Shown here in pieces: positions 1 through 6,666 of a stretch of 13,403 nt of DNA (the first letter of the stretch is position 1; every line of letters starts with the position of its first letter). The notes under the pieces are model-generated. The model did not search any database, was not told the origin of the DNA, and saw only the letters and a program-made list of their open reading frames with translations. The DNA comes from Pseudomonadota bacterium (lineage in GTDB: Bacteria; Desulfobacterota; Desulfovibrionia; Desulfovibrionales; Desulfomicrobiaceae), in assembly GCA_023393525.1 (NCBI GenBank), contig JAEWKZ010000088.1:1-13403 (forward strand), in the 5' to 3' direction. The position numbers were made by a program, and so were the translations under genes.

Positions 1-8
1 GAATTACC

Positions 9-593
9 ATGCCCGTTGATTATCACGATCTGGCCCGCAAAGGGCTTCTGGCACCGGACTTCGATCAATGGGGATTGAGGCACCCCTACGATTCGAGCGT
101 GGGCCACGAGGCGGCCAGATCCGTCTGCCTGCCACCCAACGTCATCCGCGTCACCGACGGATGGACCGTGGCCCACGAAGCAGCCTCGCACGGCACCCTT
201 CCTCCTGATTTCGACAGATGGTACCTGGCGGATGTCGACGGCTGGAGCGTGGCCCACGAGGCGACCAGAACCGGGCACTTGCCACCCGACTTCATCCACT
301 GGGAGATCCGCGACCTGAGGGGATGGACCGTGGCCCACGAAGCAGCCTCGCACGGCGCCCTCCCCCCTGATTTCAACAGATGGGATCTGGCAGATTTCGA
401 TGGCTACACCGTGGCCCACACCGCCGCCGAACACGGACACCTCCCGTCCGACTTCCCGCACATGGACTGGGCCGATTCGGATGGACTGGCCGTAGGCGAG
501 GTTTACTCGAAAAAGATGAATAGATTACCGGCAGGCACAGAACCCGCGCAAAAGCCCAAAGATTCCAAGCGAAACAATACTTCCGCGAGATAG
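9..593 (+). CDS. Ankyrin-like 27-residue repeat protein
   Basis: This 194-residue protein is built almost wholly from tandem repeats of about 27 residues. Each has the pattern G-W-T-V-A-H-E-A-A-S-H-G-x-L-P-P-D-F followed by x-R-W-x-L-A-D. Four clear copies run from about residue 50 to 157, and two degraded copies ('VGHEAARSVCLPP' and 'DLARKGLLAPDF') lie before them. The T-V-A-H-x-A-A-x-x-G core matches the first helix and turn of ankyrin repeats, but the period is shorter than the usual 33. A scaffold or protein-binding role is an inference. There is no signal peptide or membrane segment, and the last 35 residues are polar and look disordered. The ATG at base 9 is the first in frame, but only 8 bases lie upstream, so the gene could begin outside the window. 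No functional link to the defence genes is evident. Confidence 0.75.
   Translation: MPVDYHDLARKGLLAPDFDQWGLRHPYDSSVGHEAARSVCLPPNVIRVTDGWTVAHEAASHGTLPPDFDRWYLADVDGWSVAHEATRTGHLPPDFIHWEIRDLRGWTVAHEAASHGALPPDFNRWDLADFDGYTVAHTAAEHGHLPSDFPHMDWADSDGLAVGEVYSKKMNRLPAGTEPAQKPKDSKRNNTSAR
159..383 (+). repeat. Direct repeat of a 63-bp segment inside the ankyrin-like gene
   Basis: Bases 159-221 and 321-383 differ at only 4 of 63 positions by direct comparison. They are 162 bp apart, exactly two 27-codon repeat units. The repeat unit between them is less similar. This suggests a recent two-unit duplication or gene conversion within the gene. Confidence 0.85.
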
Positions 594-792
594 TCCCAAC
601 AGCCTGGGACGATGTCCGATATCCAAGACGAAAAATCCCCAAAGATGACGTATTGGGAACACTTTGTTTCGGCTGGCGTCTGACAAGAATCAGTTTTTCC
701 GTTCGAATTCAACAACACCGGCACGCATGTCTTACGGCCTGAAATTCATGAACACTTACTGACAGTTCCACCTTTGAAGGCTACAAGGCCAC

Positions 793-1734
793 ATGCTTCA
801 GCCACCTTTCGCCTTTCCATCCATCCGGCAGGATACCAACGCAACCACCTGGCCGGCTGAGACTCTCGGCCGGGCACCGTACAAGCCGTTCCTGCTCCTG
901 GCAGTGCTGGACCTCATGGAGGCAGACAGGGTCACGGAAAACAGGATCGTGCCCGACCAGGACCTGACTGACGCGTTCATGCTCTACTGGAACGCCATCC
1001 TGCCCGATCGCCTGCGCCCGAGCATCCACCTGCCCTTCTTCTACCTGCAGACGGACGGTTTCTGGACCCTGCACCCGCTCCCCGGCAAGGCCCTGCCCGC
1101 CACGGAGCCGTCCTCTTGGAAGAACGTGCGAGAGCGATATGCCTTCGCGTCTTTGGACGAGGATATTTTCGAACGACTGAAGAACCCCATCAACCGTGCA
1201 ACTGCTCGACTGGGACTGATCCGTCGCTGCTTCATCCCCGCGCTGGAAAAACCCCTTCTCGACCTGGCCAATACCCAAGTTTCGGCCTTCAATTATGCCG
1301 ACAAACTCCTCCGGGAAACTCCGGCGGCCTACGAAAAACCCGTGGAAAAACCCGTCCGCGACCAAGCGTTCCGCAGGGTCATCGTCAAAGTTTACGACCA
1401 CCGCTGCGCCCTGTGCGGCATCCGCATCATCTCCCCTGACAGCCGTACCGTGGTGGACGCCGCCCACATCAAGGACTGGGCCGTCTCCTTTGATGACAGC
1501 CCCACCAACGGCCTGGCCCTGTGCAAGCTCTGCCACTGGACCTTCGACAGCGGGCTGGTGGGCTTTGACGACGACTACCGCGTCATCGTTGCCCGCTCAA
1601 TCACCCGCGACGGCAACCTCCCCGGACATATCCAGCAGTTCGCGCACCGACCCATGATCCTTCCGGAAAGGGAATGCTACTACCCTGCGATGGAGAATCT
1701 GGCCTGGCATCGGCATCGGTTCAAGCTTGGGTAA
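793..1734 (+). CDS. HNH endonuclease with putative sulfur-binding (type IV restriction) N-terminal domain
   Basis: This 313-residue protein has two parts. The C-terminal half is an HNH (beta-beta-alpha-metal) nuclease: C205-x2-C208, then 'VDAAHI' with the likely general-base His225, then 'NGLALCKLCHWTFD' with N239, C244, C247 and H248. The N-terminal half holds 'GRAPYKPFLLLAVLDL' (residues 26-41) and 'DLTDAFMLYW' (57-66). From memory this matches the sulfur-binding domain of ScoMcrA/SprMcrA-like enzymes, which restrict phosphorothioated DNA; that specificity is an inference. An in-frame stop at 775-777 and a single ATG at 793 fix the start, though the Shine-Dalgarno site is weak (GAAGG at 776-780 or AAGG at 785-788). 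It stands alone, about 600 bases from the next operon. No dnd or ssp phosphorothioation genes are in the window. Confidence 0.85.
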   Translation: MLQPPFAFPSIRQDTNATTWPAETLGRAPYKPFLLLAVLDLMEADRVTENRIVPDQDLTDAFMLYWNAILPDRLRPSIHLPFFYLQTDGFWTLHPLPGKALPATEPSSWKNVRERYAFASLDEDIFERLKNPINRATARLGLIRRCFIPALEKPLLDLANTQVSAFNYADKLLRETPAAYEKPVEKPVRDQAFRRVIVKVYDHRCALCGIRIISPDSRTVVDAAHIKDWAVSFDDSPTNGLALCKLCHWTFDSGLVGFDDDYRVIVARSITRDGNLPGHIQQFAHRPMILPERECYYPAMENLAWHRHRFKLG

Positions 1735-1836
1735 ATTAACGATCATCTCGAAGATTAGAAAAGCTATGTATGACAAAACAACAAATCTTACTTATTCCAG
1801 TCATTATTCGATAAATCGTCTTACACGCTATTATCC

Positions 1837-1867
1837 TTGACATTTTTTTAACCATGTTGCGTAATTA
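1837..1867 (+). promoter_or_regulatory. Candidate sigma-70-type promoter
   Basis: A perfect TTGACA at 1837-1842 is followed after 19 bases by TAATTA at 1862-1867, in an AT-rich stretch. The spacer is longer than the optimal 17 and the -10 is a poor match. It points toward the operon but lies about 480 bases upstream of the first operon gene. No better promoter is visible closer to base 2346. Confidence 0.3.
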
Positions 1868-1937
1868 AGCCCAGTAAAAATGAGCTCTTTTCAGCCATGG
1901 GATTTGAGGCATCATCCCTCCAGTATGGGATCATCTG

Positions 1938-2243
1938 ATGATAGGCTCTGCAAGAAAGGCGACCTACAAGCTATACAGTTACAATCAGTTTTCGCATGCG
2001 CCTTATAGGCCCAACAGTATTTCAGAATGGCTCAAGAGCATAAGAAATACTAGTAAGCATTGTTACGAGAGGGAGATGGCACAAATCTTCGGATCGGCAG
2101 TCAAGAACGCCAATACCATGGACGATGCTGGGTACAAGGACATGTTGTCCCGCATCGTTTTGCCCATGATTTCCTCACTTCTGCTGTTTCCAGTTGGTCA
2201 GCAACCCCGACATGGACTCGTCCGTGGTTTGCAATCTCCTTGA
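1938..2243 (+). CDS. Hypothetical small protein or gene fragment, 101 aa
   Basis: I do not recognise this 101-residue frame. The middle ('EMAQIFGSAVKNANTMDD' and following residues up to about 80) has plausible composition and G/C-ending codons, but the last 20 residues look like random translation. The ATG at 1938 has no good Shine-Dalgarno site and an in-frame stop lies at 1905-1907. It may be a truncated remnant of a larger gene whose 3' end was replaced near base 2180. It overlaps the minus-strand frame at 2101-2340, and at most one of the two can be intact coding sequence throughout. Confidence 0.25.
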   Translation: MIGSARKATYKLYSYNQFSHAPYRPNSISEWLKSIRNTSKHCYEREMAQIFGSAVKNANTMDDAGYKDMLSRIVLPMISSLLLFPVGQQPRHGLVRGLQSP

Positions 2244-2340
2244 GTGCTTTGACCTGATTCGGGGTGTATTCGCGCTCAACCTCGACATCCTTAAGACGTT
2301 GCGGACATTCGATGTGTGTTACCAGTGCTCTACAAAGAGG
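2101..2340 (-). pseudogene. Possible gene remnant without a start codon
   Basis: The minus strand is open from just after the stop at 2343-2341 down to a stop at 2103-2101, 79 codons, with no ATG. The first two thirds read like a real protein, for example 'VEREYTPNQVKALKEIAN' and 'HGRVHVGVADQLETAEV'. The final part is rich in Cys, Trp and Arg and looks non-coding. I cannot name a family. It could be a decayed fragment that lost its 5' end to the operon inserted on its right. This is only weakly supported. Confidence 0.2.
2334..2340 (+). promoter_or_regulatory. Ribosome binding site fixing the start of the first operon gene
   Basis: AAAGAGG ends five bases before the ATG at 2346. The in-frame GTG at 2316 would add ten residues but has no comparable site, so 2346 is the preferred start. 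Confidence 0.6.
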
Positions 2341-2345
2341 CTATC

Positions 2346-3350
2346 ATGACTCTTGCACCCGTAAATCTACATTTTGAAGACTCCGGGAGATGGCACAGTC
2401 TTCCAGAATGGGCCGAGTATTTCATTAACGTTGGCAAACATATCGCGTTCTCGGACAGTTCCACAAGTCGGGTTGTGACCGCCATTGTTGTTCCGACAAG
2501 GGCTTACTGTGCGGCTTTTGTCAGCTTGGGGATGATTGTCAGTGATGCAACCACTCATGAATCCTCTTCTGCAGCATCCCATTTTGAAAAACTCTTTGAC
2601 CTTCCCATCGGCACGCCTGTTATTTTCCGTCAAAGCCCCCTCAAGGTTCTGAGAGGCGTTTTGCTGGAGCCAGTTGACTACAACGACAACCTTTGTGTTC
2701 GGGTACAGGTGGAATCCCTGGACGCCAAGGCTTGTGGCGGACTGACCTACCTAATTGACGAATCACGGGCACTCCAGGTGCAGCCTGCCAAACACTCCGG
2801 CATGTTGCCAAAAAAACAAAACTCAGAAAACAAACGATTCGCCAATCGCTTTGTTGACAGCCTCCTGGGAGATGCCGACCCAGTTCAACTCGGCCTACGG
2901 TCAAGGCACGTGTGCGCCATTGTCGGAAAAATAAACGCACTCGAACACGAAATTCGACAAACTCCGCTAGCCATCCATGCCAACGGCGACTGCAGGGCTG
3001 AGGGTAAGTTGCAGGATATTCTTCGTGTGGATCGTTTCGTAAGCGAACAGCAGTCTTACCGATCTGCGCTCGTTCCTGTTGGATCGAATTCTCCATCCAA
3101 AGATGTTGCCAACAATATTGAGATGGGTGTCGTGTTTGACGGTGCGGCTGGCTTTCTCAAGTGGGGATCGATGTGGCGTGATCGGCACCAGATAGTTATC
3201 CTAGATCGTACGGAGCTCTATTTCGACGATGCAATCAGCGCCATAAATTCTAGATTCTCGCAGAATCGTGCTGATGCAGAACCGCGCTTGCCTGCCAATG
3301 ATGCTCCCCCCGGCGGAGAAGTCCTCGCGTTCAGGGAGGTCATCCCATGA
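2346..3350 (+). CDS. Unrecognised first gene of the DISARM-like operon, 334 aa
   Basis: I do not recognise this 334-residue soluble protein with confidence. It has no signal peptide, membrane segment or zinc motif. The most conserved-looking part is near the C-terminus: 'VVFDGAAGFLKWGSMW' (262-277) then 'HQIVILDRTELYFDDAI' (281-297), which reads like a beta strand, loop and a second strand ending in an acidic Asp-Arg-Thr-Glu motif. This recalls the core of P-loop-type folds, but no Walker A motif is present. The last 25 residues are Pro/Ala-rich and probably a linker. The stop overlaps the next start (ATGA at 3347-3350), so the two proteins are probably made together. One possibility (inference) is that this and the next gene are a split counterpart of DrmE, the protein of unknown function in class 2 DISARM. 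Confidence 0.75.
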   Translation: MTLAPVNLHFEDSGRWHSLPEWAEYFINVGKHIAFSDSSTSRVVTAIVVPTRAYCAAFVSLGMIVSDATTHESSSAASHFEKLFDLPIGTPVIFRQSPLKVLRGVLLEPVDYNDNLCVRVQVESLDAKACGGLTYLIDESRALQVQPAKHSGMLPKKQNSENKRFANRFVDSLLGDADPVQLGLRSRHVCAIVGKINALEHEIRQTPLAIHANGDCRAEGKLQDILRVDRFVSEQQSYRSALVPVGSNSPSKDVANNIEMGVVFDGAAGFLKWGSMWRDRHQIVILDRTELYFDDAISAINSRFSQNRADAEPRLPANDAPPGGEVLAFREVIP

Positions 3351-4927
3351 AAACCGTATCCATCGGCAGCGTAGCTGCTGTTTACGAGACTGCCTCAAAT
3401 TGTGAAATATCACGCCTTTGGGTAGATCATACGGGGCTGGCAGATTTATCATGCACACTCCGGGCGTTTCTCCATTCACTGGATTCAGAAGCAGAGGATG
3501 AATTCTGGAAGCGAGCGCTCGGTCCTGTTCGCCGCCTCGCGTTTACCCTTTGTTCAACCCCGCTGCCATTTGATCTGGCAGCCACGGCTACTTGCATCGA
3601 GTGGGACAAACTGCACCAACAGGTGCAACATTGTAAGCAACTATACCCAGATTCCCACTCCTCGTTCAATGAATTGGCGCAGAAACTACGAGCTTTAGTC
3701 CAGGAAACGAGGTCGCCTTTTACCGCACCTTTGGAATCGTTGCACGATGAAAGAGGTGGCATGTCGGTTATTCTCCGCAATCCTCGCATGAACCAAGCTA
3801 CTGCTGACTACTTTGCGGCTAGCAGCAGATTACGGAATGCGACAGTTGTCAGTGCGCGACAGTTGCGGGAGGTACATCTCTGCGATCCGCTTGTTGTGAT
3901 TGGCCCCTGCGGGTGGTTCCCCGAATATGTGTTCTTAGCCCCGCGGGCGACACATATTCACACCCTTTCGTTCCGCTGGATACGCGACTCTTGGAAACCG
4001 GGACCAGTATTTCTTAACAGCGGTGAATCCTCAGCAGACAGATCCCGAAAGCACTATGTCGGCGTGTTACCGCAGCTAAAAGAACAAATTGCTCCTTCCT
4101 GCCAACCCTTGCCCGAAATCCAACCGCTGGAATTGCTCCCTTCCTTGCCGACTTTCAACAACGCCGAGTCGCACATCTCAAGGTGGCAACATAGTGCCAA
4201 TGACGAAATTCTACCATCCAGACTTTGCCTGTTAAGTGGAGGTCGAGCTATTTTCGTGTCAGCTGATGAAAGTGCATCATTGCTCGTTATTGATTCGTCG
4301 AAAACGGGAAATTCAATAATTAGACGCGTACCTGCAGAAAAACTGGAACCGGAATTTTTCCTGCTGCTGCGAACATCTGTTGGGGGTGACTTTATCACAC
4401 CGCTTGCCGACCGCATCCTCGGCACACTGGCAACAAAACGCCGCGCCCAGCAAGCTGACTGGAAAGGCCGTCTGGTGGCTACAGCGCAGAACCAGTTTGG
4501 CAAACTAAACCGCCGCGAACTTGCCGCGAGTGTCGCTGGACTCCTGCGTGCGCAGAACCTTTGTGAAGCCCGCCCAGCGAACGTCCATTACTGGATGTCA
4601 TCGAAATGCATCCACCCGCGCAATAAAAATGACTTCGCCACAATAATGGCCTACGCGGGCATGGCTGACAAGACGCAGGAACTCTGGGAGGCGATGAAAG
4701 ATATCGGACGGGCACACGTGAAGGCAGGGCAGGTGATAAGAAAGATGCTCTTGCAGAAAATAGCATCTTCATCACTCGCACTGCTGGAACGGGACGGTGA
4801 AATGACTTTTGATCTAGGTGAAGAGGATGGGGGAACGCTTTCAGCGTTTCTGATCACGAGCATCTCGGAAAATGAATTCGAGATTCCTGCCAACCGCATC
4901 GGTATCCTGATGGATTTGGAGGAATAA
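3347..4927 (+). CDS. DrmE-like (tentative) operon protein of unknown function, 526 aa
   Basis: This 526-residue soluble protein starts at an ATG preceded by a strong AGGGAGG (3333-3339) and overlaps the previous stop by four bases. Visible blocks are 'DPLVVIGPCGWFPEYVFL' (180-197), 'SRLCLLSGGRAIFVSAD' (291-307), 'FFLLLRTSVGGDFITPLADR' (337-356), and a helical C-terminal part. That part contains 'NVHYWMSSKCIHPRN' (412-426) and 'AHVKAGQVIRKMLLQKI' (456-472), which could be DNA-binding. The RTSVGGDFI...LADRIL block resembles my recollection of DrmE-domain proteins, but I could not verify it. No nuclease or Walker A motif is seen. The stop lies two bases before the GTG of the NERD-helicase gene. 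It acts in the cytoplasm, probably as a structural or DNA-binding partner of the downstream enzymes (inference). Confidence 0.75.
   Translation: MKTVSIGSVAAVYETASNCEISRLWVDHTGLADLSCTLRAFLHSLDSEAEDEFWKRALGPVRRLAFTLCSTPLPFDLAATATCIEWDKLHQQVQHCKQLYPDSHSSFNELAQKLRALVQETRSPFTAPLESLHDERGGMSVILRNPRMNQATADYFAASSRLRNATVVSARQLREVHLCDPLVVIGPCGWFPEYVFLAPRATHIHTLSFRWIRDSWKPGPVFLNSGESSADRSRKHYVGVLPQLKEQIAPSCQPLPEIQPLELLPSLPTFNNAESHISRWQHSANDEILPSRLCLLSGGRAIFVSADESASLLVIDSSKTGNSIIRRVPAEKLEPEFFLLLRTSVGGDFITPLADRILGTLATKRRAQQADWKGRLVATAQNQFGKLNRRELAASVAGLLRAQNLCEARPANVHYWMSSKCIHPRNKNDFATIMAYAGMADKTQELWEAMKDIGRAHVKAGQVIRKMLLQKIASSSLALLERDGEMTFDLGEEDGGTLSAFLITSISENEFEIPANRIGILMDLEE
4918..4924 (+). promoter_or_regulatory. 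Ribosome binding site supporting a GTG start
   Basis: GGAGGAA ends five bases before the GTG at 4930, which is ideal spacing. The in-frame ATG at 4939 would be 14 bases away, so GTG at 4930 is preferred. Confidence 0.7.
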
Positions 4928-4929
4928 CA

Positions 4930-6666
4930 GTGGCTCGAATGATCCCTCCCAGCATTCCCGTTACCTGCCCCAGCCCGGGCGAGAAGGAGATTTTCGCAAG
5001 GCTCAAGCAGGAAAAGGCTACGAAAGAATGGATTGTTCTCCATTCACTCGACATTGCCCAGCATCTTCGACAGGTGTCCGGCGAGGCTGATTTTGTAATT
5101 ATTGTTCCTTGGCTTGGTGTACTCTGCCTAGAAGTGAAGGCTTGCCATTCACTTCAACGAAGAGATGGCTTGTGGTTCTACGGCCATGATCCCAAAGGCG
5201 ATCCGCGCGGCCCATTCAAGCAAGCGGCTGAGGCGATGCACAGTCTCCGGAAGCAGGTCACCCAAAGAGATGCATCACTTTCTCGCGTCCCCTTTTGGTC
5301 TGCCGTTGCATTCCCATATATCGAGTTTGAGGCTACATCCGGCGAGTGGCACCAGTGGCAAGTGGTTGATTCAAGCGACTTCAAACGCAAGGATATGGCA
5401 TCGTTAGTTAATGGCATTCTTTACAGAGCAAGGATGCATCTAAGTTCACAGCCATCGGCAAAGTGGTTCCACGATGCCGACCGCTTGCCGAACATCGAGC
5501 AGTCCGCCGCTATTGCCAAAATTCTCCGGACGAATTTTGAATTTGCTGAGAAGACACATAACCGCAGAACACGCAAAGAAGCGGAAATCCTCCACTATAC
5601 TGAAGAACAATTCACAGCTCTAGACACTATGGAGGATAATCCCCGCGTACTCTTCACCGGACCTGCGGGGACTGGCAAGACGGTCCTCGCACTTGAGGCG
5701 GCCCGCAGGGCTGTTACTAACGGAAAAAGCGCGTTACTCGTATGCTTCAATCGCCTGCTCGGGCGCTGGCTATCCGACCACCCCCTGGTGCGTAGCGGCC
5801 AATTCACGGCCGGGACAATGCACCAATATATGAGTGGAATCGCAGGAATCAAAGTTCCTGAAGAAGCCAATGATTCGTTCTGGAAGGCTGATTTACCTGA
5901 TGCCGCCATATCCAAGTTGTTGGAAGGGCACCGAGACTTCGGACGGTTCGACCTGGTCATTGCAGACGAAGTCCAGGACTTGCTCCACCCTCCCTATCTC
6001 GACGTGCTAGAATTGGTGCTCAAAGGAGGACTTACGGGCGGTTCATGGCGCATGTTCGGCGACTTCGAGCGGCAAATGTTATACGGGCAAGATCGCGACA
6101 AGGCTGAAGAATTGATCCACAACTGGTTTGGTTCGTTTGCCAGGGGAGCACTCCGCGTGAATTGCCGGAACACACCCCGTGTTGCAACGTTATCACACCT
6201 TCTCGGTCGCCTGACACCCAACTATTCGCGTATCCTCCGGCCCGATGACCGAATTGAGCCGACTATAAGCTATTACGCCACACCATCCCAGCAACGCAAG
6301 GAATTCGCCAAAACTCTTGAAGGCCTTTTCAAAAAATCCTACCGTGGCGAAGACATTGTTGTTCTATCGCCGAAGGCCGGAACTCGATGCGCTGCGGCCA
6401 GCGTTGCTGATAAACCGTGGTCAGATCAGCTCGCTGCCTTCGAAACCGCAACAACTGGTCAGATTCGCTACACCACTATTCAGAGCTTTAAGGGGCTTGA
6501 CTCTCCTGCCATCGTCGTCACCGACATCGAACATGTTGATGGTGAAATATTCTCGTCACTCCTCTACGTTGCAACAACACGGGCGCTGGAGCGACTCTAC
6601 ATCATCGTTCATGAAACAGCCAAACCCAGTATCATCAAATCTCTGCTCAGCAGCAAACAACAATGA
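4930..6666 (+). CDS. NERD nuclease-UvrD-like superfamily 1 helicase fusion, 578 aa
   Basis: The N-terminal domain (about residues 15-175) is a NERD nuclease-related domain. It has 'GEADFVIIVPWLGVLCLEVK' with Asp54, Glu68 and Lys70, the D...ExK pattern of PD-(D/E)xK nucleases, and an upstream Glu at 18 or 20, so it may be catalytically competent. The rest is a superfamily 1 helicase: Walker A GPAGTGKT (244-251), Walker B 'LVIADEVQD' (342-350), motif III 'MFGDFERQ' (375-382), motif IV 'VNCRNTPRV' (410-418), motif V 'YTTIQSFKGLDSPAIVV' (514-530) and motif VI 'YVATTRALERLYI' (546-558). A role in unwinding and cutting invading DNA is inferred. It starts at GTG with a strong ribosome binding site. 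Its stop overlaps the drmA ATG by four bases. In a DISARM-like operon lacking drmC, it is the natural candidate for the nuclease. Confidence 0.92.
   Translation: MARMIPPSIPVTCPSPGEKEIFARLKQEKATKEWIVLHSLDIAQHLRQVSGEADFVIIVPWLGVLCLEVKACHSLQRRDGLWFYGHDPKGDPRGPFKQAAEAMHSLRKQVTQRDASLSRVPFWSAVAFPYIEFEATSGEWHQWQVVDSSDFKRKDMASLVNGILYRARMHLSSQPSAKWFHDADRLPNIEQSAAIAKILRTNFEFAEKTHNRRTRKEAEILHYTEEQFTALDTMEDNPRVLFTGPAGTGKTVLALEAARRAVTNGKSALLVCFNRLLGRWLSDHPLVRSGQFTAGTMHQYMSGIAGIKVPEEANDSFWKADLPDAAISKLLEGHRDFGRFDLVIADEVQDLLHPPYLDVLELVLKGGLTGGSWRMFGDFERQMLYGQDRDKAEELIHNWFGSFARGALRVNCRNTPRVATLSHLLGRLTPNYSRILRPDDRIEPTISYYATPSQQRKEFAKTLEGLFKKSYRGEDIVVLSPKAGTRCAAASVADKPWSDQLAAFETATTGQIRYTTIQSFKGLDSPAIVVTDIEHVDGEIFSSLLYVATTRALERLYIIVHETAKPSIIKSLLSSKQQ

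Larger units (their letters stand above)
1735..2345. other. 611-base intergenic region with possible gene debris
   Basis: There is no convincing gene between the HNH gene and the operon. The first 200 bases are clearly AT-richer than the flanks and include a promoter-like sequence (1837-1867) and a 13-bp palindrome, ATCATCTGATGAT (1930-1942). The second half has two open frames on opposite strands overlapping at 2101-2243, described separately. I see no tRNA, no CRISPR repeats and no clear terminator hairpin. The pattern fits an insertion or recombination scar at the upstream border of the defence operon. Confidence 0.5.

Noticed and set aside
503..724. Minus-strand 73-aa frame across the ankyrin-like gene's 3' end
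   Set aside because: No ribosome binding site or domain recognised, and it overlaps the end of a supported gene.
781..1536. Long minus-strand open frame (251 aa) opposite the HNH gene
   Set aside because: It is antisense to a gene with clear HNH motifs, has low-complexity Gly/Val/Arg-rich composition and no recognisable domain; such frames are common opposite GC-rich genes.
1116..1657. Two other plus-strand frames inside the HNH gene
   Set aside because: Pro/Thr/Ser/Ala-rich translation typical of a shifted frame of a GC-rich gene, with no domain.
2249..2272. TTGACC and TATTCG as a promoter near the operon
   Set aside because: The spacer is only 12 bases, too short for a sigma-70 promoter.
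2316..2345. GTG start for the first operon gene
   Set aside because: No ribosome binding site; the ATG at 2346 has AAAGAGG five bases upstream.
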